DNA from: Desmonostoc muscorum FACHB-395
GTDB lineage: Bacteria > Cyanobacteriota > Cyanobacteriia > Cyanobacteriales > Nostocaceae
Length of the DNA: 64,000 bases
Assembly (NCBI RefSeq): GCF_014698035.1
Contig: NZ_JACJSF010000008.1
Span: forward strand, 1-64,000
Direction: 5' to 3'
Part shown: one piece after another, positions 24,942 through 33,860 of the stretch
Layout: each line of letters begins with the position of its first letter
Position numbering within the stretch: position 1 is the stretch's first letter
The notes under the pieces: generated by a model
What the model saw: the letters and a program-made list of their open reading frames with translations, nothing else
Told to the model about the DNA's origin: nothing
The model's database searches: none
Position numbers and translations under genes: made by a program

Positions 24942-26141
24942 ATGGTTTCTACAACCCCTGCTTACCGAATTACTGATTTGTTCGCCGAACGCGCAAAGAA
25001 CCTTGCACCACCAACTTACGGTACAGAGTTAAGCAAAATCGTCACCGTCAGCTTTGCCTACGGTCTAGCCGATCCAATTCTCTTTCCTCACACTGACTTG
25101 GCTGCTGCAAGTGCCGTTGTGCTGGCAGAAGAGGCTCCGATCGCTCTCAATTACGGCCCGCCTTCCGCTCAACTGTATGAGCAAATTATCCTCCGCTTGC
25201 AGGCGAAGGGAATTGCTGCCGATCGCGATCGCCTAATCATTGGCTACGGTTCTGGTCAAATTCTCGGCTTGCTACCAGATGTGTTTGTGGAACCTGGTGA
25301 TATAGTAATTGTCGAAGGGCCAACCTTCTTGGGAGTAGTTACCAGATTTGTCCACGCTGGCGCACGCATAATTACCATTCCTGTGGATGAGTTAGGGATG
25401 GATGTAGATGCGCTAGAAGTAACATTGAACGATTTAAAAAAACAGGGCATCCGTCCCCGATTTATTTATACTATTCCCACCTTTCATAATCCCACAGGTG
25501 CTACTATGCCGTTATTTCGCCGCCAAAAACTGGTAGCATTAGCGGCTGAGTATGGCGTTCTAATCGTGGAAGACGATGCTTATAGCGATTTGCGCTTCCG
25601 AGGAGAAACTATGCCCTCCCTGGCAACTCTCGACCAAGAGGGGTGGGTATTATATGTAAGTACCTTCTCGAAAATTATTGCGCCTGGTATCCGGCTAGGC
25701 TGGGCTTGTGGCGATCCAGCGATTATTGAGCGGCTGGCGATGTTCAAAAGTGAGGGGCCTGTGGGGCCATTTGTCAGCCATGTAGTTGCCCGCTATTGTG
25801 CTACAGGGAAACTAGACAATCACATTCAAGAGCTAATTGCCTGCTATAAACATAAGTGCAATTTGTTATTAGAAGCGATCGCTCAAGAGTTTCCCAGTGA
25901 TGTAGTTGCTCTGCGTCCCGATGGCGGCTTCTTCGTTTGGTGTAAATTGCCACCAGATATCAGCGCTAAAGCACTCCTGATGGCTGCCAGTGAACATGGC
26001 ATCAGTTTTCTGCCAGGGACTCGCTGCTACGCCAATGGACAAGGGGATGATGCCATCAGGTTAGCTTTTAGCTTTCAGCCAACACAGAAGATTGTTGAGG
26101 GAATCGCTACATTAGGATCGGTATTGCGCGGATTGAGGTAA
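24942..26141 (+). CDS. PLP-dependent aminotransferase, class I/II (2-aminoadipate/LysN-like)
   Basis: The 399-residue fold-type I aminotransferase has a truncated N-terminus of the MocR/LysN catalytic type without a GntR domain. Visible residues are the substrate/PLP region YGPPSAQLYEQ (71-81), the HNPTG motif with Asn183, Asp211 and Tyr214 in EDDAYSD, and the PLP lysine Lys244 in STFSKIIAPGIRLGW. The family moves amino groups from amino acids such as 2-aminoadipate, aromatic or branched amino acids to 2-oxoglutarate. Substrate cannot be told from sequence. It is transcribed divergently from the amino-acid-binding lipoprotein, a hint that both serve amino-acid use. Confidence 0.87.
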   Translation: MVSTTPAYRITDLFAERAKNLAPPTYGTELSKIVTVSFAYGLADPILFPHTDLAAASAVVLAEEAPIALNYGPPSAQLYEQIILRLQAKGIAADRDRLIIGYGSGQILGLLPDVFVEPGDIVIVEGPTFLGVVTRFVHAGARIITIPVDELGMDVDALEVTLNDLKKQGIRPRFIYTIPTFHNPTGATMPLFRRQKLVALAAEYGVLIVEDDAYSDLRFRGETMPSLATLDQEGWVLYVSTFSKIIAPGIRLGWACGDPAIIERLAMFKSEGPVGPFVSHVVARYCATGKLDNHIQELIACYKHKCNLLLEAIAQEFPSDVVALRPDGGFFVWCKLPPDISAKALLMAASEHGISFLPGTRCYANGQGDDAIRLAFSFQPTQKIVEGIATLGSVLRGLR

Positions 26142-26481
26142 TTCGTAATGACGCTCTCTATGAGATGCTCTTGCTAGCTTGCTTCTCCCAAAAATCGAGA
26201 TTTGGAATTTGTTAAATATCAACCCAAATCTCAACCGTAAGACACTTTGGATTAATCTCCACACCCACTTGACATTTTAGCGATCACTTTAAGTTGTCAC
26301 CAATCTAGGCAGTATAAGAACGAGGAGATTAGCCCTTTCAAGGTGGGTAAAAATATTTTTAACCTCTTTTCTCTGTGTTCTCTGCGTCTCTGTGGTAGAT
26401 AAATTACTTTTAAACCGCAGAGACACAGAGAGAAGAAAAGAGATTTTACAAGTCACCTTGAAAGGGCTAGAACTAGGAGAT
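26142..26481. other. Convergent intergenic region carrying a large palindrome
   Basis: This lies between the convergent aminotransferase and larC genes. The 138-base palindromic element at 26331-26468 fills its distal part. The remainder (26142-26330) shows nothing recognisable. Confidence 0.65.
26331..26468. repeat. 138-bp long palindromic element
   Basis: Perfect 15-base outer arms (AGCCCTTTCAAGGTG at 26331-26345, CACCTTGAAAGGGCT at 26454-26468) enclose imperfect inner arms built from CTCTGCGTCTCTGTGGT and AACCGCAGAGACACAGAG. It can fold into one long hairpin. Located between convergent genes, it could terminate both. The structure resembles a MITE-like or other small non-autonomous element, and the inner CTCTGTG motif is common in cyanobacterial intergenic DNA. 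Confidence 0.8.
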
Positions 26482-27768
26482 TTAGTTATTGACCAAATAC
26501 CAATTTTGTAGCGCCAACCGTTGAATTTCGCGCCAGGGGATATTATGTTTTCTGGCTAATTCTGCACAATCTTCATATTCTGGCTGCACATTGGTTATAA
26601 CTTTTTCTGGTGATTGTCCATTCCATGCTACTTTGACACGCACTTTGCCATATTCAATTTCCACTTGTTGAATTTCCCGTTGTAAAATGGCGCGTTGCTG
26701 AGTTGTTCGCCGAATACCCAAAGTTGTAGTTTCACGGAATATAACCGCTTCACAACTGAGTAAATTTTCTGGATGACAAATCACAGTCAGCAAAATTCCT
26801 GGACGCGACTTTTTCATGCCGATCGCTTGGGTAAAAACATCCACTGCACCAGCAGCAAACAAAGCCTCAAAAACATAGCCGATCGCTTGGGGATTTAAAT
26901 CATCAATTTGGGTTTCTAGTACCGAGATAGTTTCTAAATTTGAGCTAGTATCTTCACAATTGCTGAAATTTGACTGTAAACTTGCGCTTTCGCCCAGCCA
27001 GAGGCGTAAAATATTGGGAATTGGTAAATTTATGGTTCCTGCTCCCAGTCCTACCTGCTTGATAGCGATCGCGGGTGGTGAACCAAAATCTCTTACCAAA
27101 GTAGTAGCGATCGCAGCTCCTGTTGGCGTTACCAGTTCTCTATCAATGCCATTGCTATAAACTGGACAACCCCGCATTTCCCAAAGTTTTAATACTGCTG
27201 GTACTGGTACTGCCATTTGACCATGTGCAGCCCGAACAGTACCGCCACCAGTGGGAAACGCCGAGCAGTAAAGTAGGGGCCATCCTTCGTCATTACTCTC
27301 AATCCCCAACCAATCTAACCCCAGGCAAGTACCCACAATATCTACGATCGCATCTATAGCACCCACTTCATGAAAATGAACTTTTTCAGGGGAAATTCCA
27401 TGTACTGCTCCTTCTGCGACTGCTAGCTGTCGGAATACTGCCAAACTCCAAGCTTCTGCACGTGATGGCAACCCCGCTTTGAGAATCATCTGCTCTATTT
27501 CTGGCAGGTGGCGTGTGTGATGGTGATTGTGTTCGTGGTCGTGGTGGTCATGGTGATGGCGATCGTGTACTAAATCCACATGAACTTTAGTCGCCTGCTG
27601 ACCATTCCGTTGGACAAATTCTGCTCTTAACTGATATTCCTGTTCAATTCCCAATCCATTGAGCTTTTCAATTAAATACTCCACAGGAACACCCAAACTT
27701 ACCAAAGCACCCAGGCACATATCACCAGAAATTCCTGTCGGACATTGAAGATAAGCAATTTTATTCAT
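26482..27768 (-). CDS. larC: Nickel pincer cofactor biosynthesis protein LarC
   Basis: This 428-residue protein of the LarC (former DUF111) family starts with CPTGISGDMCLGALVSLGVP and contains KVHFHEVGAIDAIVDIVG, FPTGGGTVRAAHGQMAVPVP, ELVTPTGAAI and the C-terminal ferredoxin-like part (LETQIDDLNPQAIGYVFE). A His-rich segment at about 70-87 (HDRHHHDHHDHEHNHHH) probably binds or buffers nickel. LarC inserts nickel, in a CTP-dependent reaction, into the pincer nucleotide cofactor of lactate racemase and related LarA enzymes. LarB, LarE and LarA are not nearby, so the partners are unlinked here. It is divergent from the YciO/Sua5 gene across a 73-base region containing ATTAGTCATT-type repeats. 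Confidence 0.92.
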   Translation of the reverse strand: MNKIAYLQCPTGISGDMCLGALVSLGVPVEYLIEKLNGLGIEQEYQLRAEFVQRNGQQATKVHVDLVHDRHHHDHHDHEHNHHHTRHLPEIEQMILKAGLPSRAEAWSLAVFRQLAVAEGAVHGISPEKVHFHEVGAIDAIVDIVGTCLGLDWLGIESNDEGWPLLYCSAFPTGGGTVRAAHGQMAVPVPAVLKLWEMRGCPVYSNGIDRELVTPTGAAIATTLVRDFGSPPAIAIKQVGLGAGTINLPIPNILRLWLGESASLQSNFSNCEDTSSNLETISVLETQIDDLNPQAIGYVFEALFAAGAVDVFTQAIGMKKSRPGILLTVICHPENLLSCEAVIFRETTTLGIRRTTQQRAILQREIQQVEIEYGKVRVKVAWNGQSPEKVITNVQPEYEDCAELARKHNIPWREIQRLALQNWYLVNN

Positions 27769-27841
27769 AATAAATTAGTCATTAGTCATTAATCATTAGT
27801 CATTTGTCATTCTTCCCCAGTCCCCAATCCCCAATCCCTCT

Positions 27842-28501
27842 ATGGCAAAAATTTTCTCAGTTCATCCGGATAATCCTCAAGTTCGCCGAATAGAGGAAAT
27901 AAAGTCGGCGCTTTCTAGTGGCGCAGTCATGCTTTACCCTACTGATACAGTTTATGCGATCGGTTGTGATTTGAATGCTAAGTCGGCGGTAGAACGAGTG
28001 CGGCAAATTAAACAGCTAGCAAATGATAAACCACTGACATTTTTATGTCCCTCGCTTTCAAATGTGGCAACTTATGCCTTCGTAAGTGACACAGCCTATC
28101 GGATTATGAAACGCCTGATTCCAGGGCCATACACGTTTTTGCTCCCAGCAACTAAATTAGTACCGCGATTGGTGCAAAGCCCCAAGCGGAAAAGTACTGG
28201 AATTAGAGTACCAAACCATACTGTGTGTTTGGAGTTGCTGGCAGCTTTGGGCAATCCGATTATTTCAACTTCAGCACATCTGCCACCAGATGAAGCAGAT
28301 AACGGCATGATTCGGATAGAGCCAGAAACTGTTCAGTCACGGGTAGAGCTATTTGACCGTTTGGACAAGTTGGTAGACATAATTGTAGACACTGGCGAAG
28401 AACCTACTTATGAAGTCTCTACCATCTTAGATATGACCGGAGACGAAGCAGCAATTATACGGAGGGGTTTAGGTTGGGAAGCAGCAGCAGCATGGGTATA
28501 A
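27842..28501 (+). CDS. Sua5/YciO/YrdC family protein
   Basis: The 219-residue protein is a YrdC-like domain throughout: AVMLYPTDTVYAIGCDLN (28-45), VRQIKQLANDKPLTFLC (53-69), PGPYTFLLPA, STGIRVPNH and NPIISTSAHLP. The family makes threonylcarbamoyl-AMP for the t6A modification of ANN-decoding tRNAs. The DKPLTFLC form of the substrate loop is closer to the YciO branch than to TsaC/Sua5, and it lacks the C-terminal Sua5 domain, so true TC-AMP synthase activity is less certain. It is a cytosolic single-domain protein. Confidence 0.85.
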   Translation: MAKIFSVHPDNPQVRRIEEIKSALSSGAVMLYPTDTVYAIGCDLNAKSAVERVRQIKQLANDKPLTFLCPSLSNVATYAFVSDTAYRIMKRLIPGPYTFLLPATKLVPRLVQSPKRKSTGIRVPNHTVCLELLAALGNPIISTSAHLPPDEADNGMIRIEPETVQSRVELFDRLDKLVDIIVDTGEEPTYEVSTILDMTGDEAAIIRRGLGWEAAAAWV

Positions 28502-28897
28502 GAATGAGACTTCACAGGCACACCTCTCCGTTTCGGAAATTGTGATAAAAGCAACTCCAGTTTTTAAATTGTCATATTTAAACGTGATGTCTATGACGGG
28601 CACAGATGCAATAACAGGATGGTGGTAACAGTAGGTACAGCAAGGGATTTGACAACTTTGAGAAAATGGTGGGTACATGAGTACTCGCGTCAATGTGGTG
28701 GCTTGTGAAAGAACCGACACATTGGCATAACTGTAACTCTCTCGTATTTCCTACAGTTTTATATATGAGCTTTAGATGTGAGCATTATATGGGGCAAGTC
28801 TTAATTGATAAATGCCCAAAGATCCTCCAGCCAAGGCTAGCCTTGATTGCTGTGTCTGCGTTGTAATTACGGTGCAATACTACTCCCTGGAAAAGTC
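28502..28897. other. Upstream region of the HetZ-family gene
   Basis: This roughly 400-base non-coding leader contains a GTAN8TAC site (28625-28638), a TTGACA hexamer (28649-28654) and a fragment of the CTCTCCGTTTCGG repeat family near 28526. The HetR-type palindrome reported upstream of hetZ in Anabaena was not found by eye. Confidence 0.45.
28625..28638 (+). promoter_or_regulatory. Candidate NtcA site (GTAN8TAC)
   Basis: GTAACAGTAGGTAC fits the NtcA consensus exactly in spacing. It lies about 260 bases before the HetZ-family start. No good -10 box (TAN3T) sits at the usual 22-base distance downstream, so the site may be coincidental. Confidence 0.35.
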
Positions 28898-30115
28898 ATG
28901 AAAGCTAACGTCATCAATCTACCAAACTCTACACCCATTTTTGAAAACCACCTTTCGACCGAAGAATTTTCAGACAGCAGCGAAACCTTGATTGAATTGC
29001 TGTGTCAAGAAATGCAAGCACAAGTGAAAGCAGCACCCAGGTGCGTAGAAGCTTTAGCAAACCGCATAGCCGTAGAAGTAGAACGCATTTGCGATAAAAG
29101 CTCGCGTATCCAAACATCTGGGCAAATCAAATCCTGGCAGATTACGCTGGGAAGGCATCGGATGCAAAAGTGCTTACGTTACTACCAACTAGGTTCCAAA
29201 CAAGGGCGGGTAGAATTACATAGTAATTTGGGTGCTATGGTTTACCGCCATGTAACTTTATCTGGCTCGGAGTTGGGCTTTGATGCTCGTTACAGCCTAA
29301 TTGAAGATTTTTTACAAGCATTTTATATTGAAGCTATCAAAGCTTTCCGCAGAGAAAACGAACTACCTCACGATCACACACCGCGTACTCAGCTGCAATT
29401 AGCTGAATATATGGCGTTTACAGAACAGTACGCCAAACGTCGCATCAATTTACCTGGTGGTGCAAATCAGCAATTAATTATCCTGCGGGCCCAAGGTTTT
29501 GCTCGTCGTCAGCCGCAAGAGACTACCGTGGATATTGAAATGGCGGTGGAGTCTGCTAAGGGTGAAGAAGCAGAATCTTATCAGCGTAACTCGGCGGTGC
29601 AACAGTTGCGATCGCAGATGATTGCCCAAACTAATTTCGATCCATCTGAAGAGTCAGAACGCGATCGCGTCATCACTGAATTGATGAAATATCTGGAGTC
29701 TCAAGGTCAATCTGACTGTATGAACTACCTCAGCTTGAAACTTCAAGACCTCTCAGCCCCAGAAATTGACCAAATTCTCGGTTTAACCAGCCGTCAACGC
29801 GATTATCTCCAACAACGCTTTAAATACCACGTAGAAAAGTTTGCCAAACAACATCACTGGCAATTAGTACATCAATGGCTAGGCGCAGGTTTAGAGCAAA
29901 AGTTGGGTTTATCTTCCCAGCAGTGGGAAATCTTTGTGAATCAACTCACAGAACAACAACAGCAAATATTACAGTTGAAAACTGCAAGACAAACTGACCA
30001 AGCGATCGCTAAAACCATCAAATGCACCCCCAAACAGTTACAAAAGCGCTGGACTCAACTGTTAGAACTAGCATGGTCTATCCGCAACGGTCATACTGAA
30101 GCACAAACAGGTTGA
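28898..30115 (+). CDS. hetZ: HetZ-family heterocyst differentiation regulator
   Basis: From the ATG at 28898 the product is 405 residues, close to the length of Anabaena HetZ; the frame also extends upstream without a better start. It shows the pattern I associate with the HetZ family: RVELHSNLGAMVYRHV, YSLIEDFLQAFYIEAIKAFR, LQLAEYMAFTEQYAKRRINL, QQLIILRAQGFARRQPQET and, near the C-terminus, sigma-factor-like helices (EIDQILGLTSRQRDYLQQRF; AKTIKCTPKQLQKRW). HetZ acts with HetR early in heterocyst commitment. No patU genes follow, unlike the canonical hetZ-patU cluster, so this may be a hetZ paralogue or a rearranged locus. The following gene is a restriction-type nuclease. Confidence 0.65.
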   Translation: MKANVINLPNSTPIFENHLSTEEFSDSSETLIELLCQEMQAQVKAAPRCVEALANRIAVEVERICDKSSRIQTSGQIKSWQITLGRHRMQKCLRYYQLGSKQGRVELHSNLGAMVYRHVTLSGSELGFDARYSLIEDFLQAFYIEAIKAFRRENELPHDHTPRTQLQLAEYMAFTEQYAKRRINLPGGANQQLIILRAQGFARRQPQETTVDIEMAVESAKGEEAESYQRNSAVQQLRSQMIAQTNFDPSEESERDRVITELMKYLESQGQSDCMNYLSLKLQDLSAPEIDQILGLTSRQRDYLQQRFKYHVEKFAKQHHWQLVHQWLGAGLEQKLGLSSQQWEIFVNQLTEQQQQILQLKTARQTDQAIAKTIKCTPKQLQKRWTQLLELAWSIRNGHTEAQTG

Positions 30116-30401
30116 AGCTAAGGTGAAATAACTAAAATTTATCCAGTTATTGGAGAGGTTAAGGGACAAAGAGAAAAGGAAATTTATTCTTTTCATACTC
30201 CCCTAAATTAGTAACTCGTTTGTTATCCAAATTATTAATACATTTGTATTTTTAAGTACAAATATACTAGCTTTTCCTACTTCATACCTAATAAATCTAA
30301 CCTTGTGCATCCAAAATCAAAAATTTATATAACCTAGCATTTACTGTTGCTTCCAGGGAATCCTAAAATCAGGAAACCTTTTGAAGATAATCAGGATAAA
30401 G

Positions 30402-30884
30402 ATGACTCAAGGTGCAAGAGCAGTTACTTCTGGCAATGTTTTGGAAAAAGCTGTAGAAGGGACTTTACTGGGTCATGGATATGTCCAAGTGGGCTTTGAT
30501 TTACCAAAGAAACAGCGCCTTGCATGTCTTTTAAGCTCAAATCATATACCAAAACGATATGCAAGGCAGGTTTATATCGGAGCAGGAATTTATGGGAGCT
30601 ATATATACGTAGACTTTTACATTATTGGTGCCACATCCGTTTCTTCCGGGCTAATTATTGAGTGTAAATGGCAGCAAACTAGCGGTTCAGTCGATGAAAA
30701 ACTCCCTTACCTTAACTTGAATATTCAAAATTGCTATCCTGCACAAGCAGTTGTATTAATTGACGGTGGAGGTATGAAACCGCAAGCTGTATCATGGTTA
30801 GGTAAACAAGTTAGTTTCAATCAAAATCTTCTCTCTGTTCATAATTTAAGTTCATTTATTGCCTGGTCTAACAATAATCTTTAA
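30402..30884 (+). CDS. PD-(D/E)XK type II restriction endonuclease-like protein
   Basis: I place the start at the ATG at 30402, with AGG six bases upstream, giving 160 residues. The catalytic core is visible: Asp71 in YVDFYIIG, then Glu87-x-Lys89 in LIIECKWQ, followed by SGSVDEKLPYLNLNI, a block typical of PD-(D/E)XK restriction-type nucleases. It should cleave DNA at a short site with Mg2+. The gene converges with, and overlaps by four bases, a DNA adenine methylase gene, as expected of a type II restriction-modification pair. The recognition sequence cannot be read from the protein. All catalytic residues appear intact. Confidence 0.78.
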   Translation: MTQGARAVTSGNVLEKAVEGTLLGHGYVQVGFDLPKKQRLACLLSSNHIPKRYARQVYIGAGIYGSYIYVDFYIIGATSVSSGLIIECKWQQTSGSVDEKLPYLNLNIQNCYPAQAVVLIDGGGMKPQAVSWLGKQVSFNQNLLSVHNLSSFIAWSNNNL

Positions 30885-31708
30885 TACGAAGTTACTAGTA
30901 ATTCTGTAATTTTTCCGCGTTTTTTTGCGTTAGAATTAATTGCCCTAGATGCTGAGATAGTGTGGATATTGAAACTATTATAAAGGTTGCGAATAAATTC
31001 ACAATCGGAATTAGATAGCATTACTTTAACTCCACGTTCCGCTAATTTTTCAAATACATCCTTGAGTTCAACTTGCTGCTCTTCCGCAAAGCGATAGCTA
31101 CTGTAAGCTGTAAAATAGCTAGTTTCACTTACAGGATAATATGGTGGATCAAAATAAATAAAATCATCACTGTTTGTAGCATAATTTAGTACATCAATAA
31201 AATTTGTGTGTTTAATTTTAGATGTAGAAAGTGCTTCTGAGGCTGTTCTCAGTAAAACATCAGGGCAAATATTAGGATTTTCATATCTGCCTAAAGGCAC
31301 ATTGAATTTGCCCTGTGAATTGACTCGATAAAGACCATTAAAACAAGTCTTATTAAGATAAATTAGACGAGCCGCTTTTTCTATATCGGTGCCACCATAG
31401 TTTTTTCTGACACTATAATAATAATCTTTATTATGTCGAATTTTATGCTCTTTCAATAAAGAAATTAATTCTTCAACACGATCTCTAACACAACAATAAG
31501 TGTTAATTAATTCGGCGTTAATATCAGTTAAAGTTGCTGTCTTTGGTTGGAGATAGAAAAAAACAGCACCACCACCTAAGAATGGTTCATAGTAATTTTT
31601 ATAACTTTTGGGAAAATAAGGAATATATTGCTGTATCAATCTACTTTTACCCCCTGCCCACTTCAAAAATGGACGCGGGCTAGTTTCCTTGGGGATTTGA
31701 ATTACCAT
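30881..31708 (-). CDS. D12-class DNA adenine methyltransferase (Dam type)
   Basis: This 275-residue N6-adenine methyltransferase of the Dam/D12 family has FLKWAGGKSRL (14-24, motif X), YYEPFLGGGAVFF (39-51, SAM-binding motif I) and the catalytic motif IV DPPY at 187-190. It should protect host DNA from the convergent PD-(D/E)XK nuclease. Dam-type D12 enzymes often modify GATC, which is also the core of the HIP1 octamer so frequent here, but others in the class (for example the EcoRV methylase) use different sites, so specificity is open. The 3' ends of the two genes overlap. Confidence 0.9.
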   Translation of the reverse strand: MVIQIPKETSPRPFLKWAGGKSRLIQQYIPYFPKSYKNYYEPFLGGGAVFFYLQPKTATLTDINAELINTYCCVRDRVEELISLLKEHKIRHNKDYYYSVRKNYGGTDIEKAARLIYLNKTCFNGLYRVNSQGKFNVPLGRYENPNICPDVLLRTASEALSTSKIKHTNFIDVLNYATNSDDFIYFDPPYYPVSETSYFTAYSSYRFAEEQQVELKDVFEKLAERGVKVMLSNSDCEFIRNLYNSFNIHTISASRAINSNAKKRGKITELLVTSY

Positions 31709-31873
31709 TTACTTGCGATTTAACTGAAAATAATCGTGACTAAATAAAGCCAATATAACCGACGAGGCATATTTTATATTAGCTGGCTAATTTTCCGGCT
31801 GCATAGATTACAATTGAGTTGATAAAGCATATCAAAACAAACGTAAGTATATAACAAGGCAGTTTAGATTCAG

Positions 31874-32080
31874 ATGTTTGACGGATTTTGGGATAACGTC
31901 TTTCGCTACCCCCGGTACTTAATTACTATAGTCTTAGGGCTGTTTTTGAACACCTTTGCGCCATTAGTGCCACTGTTGAAGCGCCCTGTTACCTTAATCG
32001 CCCTCTTAGGTTTATTTGTGAGCAGCCTAGTCTTTCTTACTTTCACCCTACGGGCAATGCTGGGCTTGAGTGCAATCTAG
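31874..32080 (+). CDS. DUF751 family small membrane protein
   Basis: This 68-residue protein starts MFDGFWDNVFRYPRYLIT and has two hydrophobic segments (about 16-32 and 38-62). It matches the DUF751 family, related to plastid Ycf33, which is conserved in cyanobacteria and thylakoid-bearing organelles. Its position just upstream of rbfA is typical. No function is established; it is an integral membrane protein. Confidence 0.8.
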   Translation: MFDGFWDNVFRYPRYLITIVLGLFLNTFAPLVPLLKRPVTLIALLGLFVSSLVFLTFTLRAMLGLSAI

Positions 32081-32203
32081 ACTAGCGTTATATCGGGGCT
32101 ATGCCCTACAGACGGTTGCTCTTGGCGTTGCTTTCGCTAAGTACTGTCTACCCAAATTGCATCTATTTTTGTCGTACAACCTCTGTCAGGAGGCGAAATT
32201 TTT

Positions 32204-32623
32204 ATGGCTACAAATCGCCGGGTTTCCCGCGTTGCAGAATTGATCAAACGGGAAGTTAGCCAAATGCTGCTCAACGGCATTAAGGATGACCGTGTGGGTA
32301 CAGGAATGGTAAGTGTGACTGATGTTGATGTTTCTGGCGATCTCCAACACGCCAAAATCTACGTCAGTATCTATGGTACAGATGAAGCTAAGGTAGAAAC
32401 AATGGCAGGCTTAAAGTCAGCCACAGGTTACGTCCGCAGTGAACTTGGGGCGCGGGTACGGCTACGTCGTACACCAGAGGTCATCTTTCTCGAAGATCGT
32501 TCCATAGAACGCGGTAACAAGGTACTGGCACTACTAAGCCAACTCAATCACGATCGTCCGCCAGAAAATCTGTTAGCAGTAGAAGACAGCACAGATGAAG
32601 ATGATGAATCATTTAGTGAATAA
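32204..32623 (+). CDS. rbfA: Ribosome-binding factor A
   Basis: The 139-residue RbfA has the KH-like fold blocks [14 protein letters not shown] (8-21), [20 protein letters not shown] (37-56) and [21 protein letters not shown] (80-100). It binds the small ribosomal subunit during late 16S rRNA 5'-end maturation and matters in cold adaptation. A GGAGG (32190-32194) lies upstream of the ATG. An acidic C-terminal tail ([11 protein letters not shown]) is typical of cyanobacterial versions. A good terminator follows 62 bases after the stop. Confidence 0.95.
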   Translation: MATNRRVSRVAELIKREVSQMLLNGIKDDRVGTGMVSVTDVDVSGDLQHAKIYVSIYGTDEAKVETMAGLKSATGYVRSELGARVRLRRTPEVIFLEDRSIERGNKVLALLSQLNHDRPPENLLAVEDSTDEDDESFSE

Positions 32624-33623
32624 GTAACTTAAATAACAATGTAACTTCAGAACAATTAATCTCAGCAAATCCGCCAAACAGTTTACAGACGTGACTAGAT
32701 CGCGTCTGTTTTAATGTAACCATAACCAACTTCAGCAATCGGTAGTTGCATCTATACGCTTGATGTTTGCCTTGGCTTTCGTCTTGACTCTACTAGGACT
32801 TACGCACAACTACACGCGGTAGGGGCAATACTCTGCGGGTACTCCGTTGGAGAATTCGTAGAGTAGCCGCTTCTCTAGAGATGCTTTGCATAGCTTGCTT
32901 CGACCTAAGAGTATGCGTTTACATGAATTTCCGTTAAGTGAAAATTATGGTTTTGGCTGTACCCTGTGGGAAGCTAACGCAACGGTGGCTTCAAATCTTA
33001 GGGGTTGAATCCCCAACTGATTTGCTCCTCCTGCCTTTACTCCACCCTTCTACAGATGTTGATCAAAAGAAAACTGTGTAATATTAGTGCTGAAAATAAC
33101 TAAGCAATTGCAATTTTACTTAAGAAATTGTTAACAGATGATAGGGTAAAAGCCTTCGTAGTGTACTTTAGCCGTTATGTTTTGCAACAGTTTATACCGT
33201 AGTATCTGACAAATATTCTTGTGTTGTTTACCCTTAGATAAATACCAGCAGTTCTAGATCCGGCTTTAAGGTGATTATTTGATATGTAAGCGATTGCAAT
33301 ATGAATTCTTACCACCCAGCGAATCTTGCCTAAATACAGTAATGGCAAGACTTTCAGACTTGTTGCATAAAAACCATACAACCGCCATAGCAGGTTAAGT
33401 TAACTACTCGGAATTTTTTTTGTAAAGCAGATTTTTGATAAATGTCAGGATTCGTTGACTTTCTTAACATTTCTTGAGATAATTTCAGGATATCTAGCGT
33501 CAAAATAAAAATAGTTCCGTATAGCAAACTACAAAATACTAGCCACAAGTCTAATTTCTGTAATGTTTGTTCCTAATTATTAACGGGAACACTATCGTAA
33601 GTGTTAATTTGTGAGTAAAAACC
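32624..33623. other. 1-kb intergenic region
   Basis: After the rbfA terminator (32685-32712) there is a TAGGACTTACGCAC motif near 32794 (related to those at 423 and 37712), a GCGTAACGC-type repeat mosaic at 32830-32920, and a GGGGTTGAATCCCC palindrome at 33001-33014. No tRNA structure could be built round the latter. The rest, up to the DUF4327 gene, is AT-rich and shows nothing. Confidence 0.5.
32685..32712 (+). terminator. Rho-independent terminator after rbfA
   Basis: ACAGACG (32685-32691) pairs with CGTCTGT (32703-32709), followed by TTTT. Confidence 0.65.
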
Positions 33624-33860
33624 ATGAGTGTGAATACGGTGCCTTCTATCAATTACTACTCTCTCGATTTGATCCAAGACGAAGCACGTCGACTGGTGCA
33701 AAAGGGAATGATTAGCCGACAACAGCCAATATATACCCTTTGCCAATACATTCCAGCGAGAGAGTGGGTTTGCGTTGAATGTGAATTAGAGAAATGTGAC
33801 TTTTTGTTGCGCGATCGCATTGGCGACCTAATTGGTCGTGAACAGTGGGACAACGACTAA
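33624..33860 (+). CDS. DUF4327 family protein, paralogue 2
   Basis: This 78-residue soluble protein (NYYSLDLIQDEARRLVQKGM, QQPIYTLCQYIPAREWVCVE, CDFLLRDRIGDLIGREQWDN) matches the cyanobacterial DUF4327 family. It has three cysteines (in TLCQY, WVCVE and EKCDF). The function is unknown. The paralogue at 19846-20064 shares length, the central EW and the acidic Trp-Asp terminus. It stands alone, with a strong stem-loop about 250 bases downstream. Confidence 0.82.
   Translation: MSVNTVPSINYYSLDLIQDEARRLVQKGMISRQQPIYTLCQYIPAREWVCVECELEKCDFLLRDRIGDLIGREQWDND

Noticed and set aside
33001-33014. GGGGTTGAATCCCC as a tRNA T-arm
   Set aside because: No acceptor stem, anticodon arm or D-arm could be arranged around it; it reads as a short palindromic repeat.
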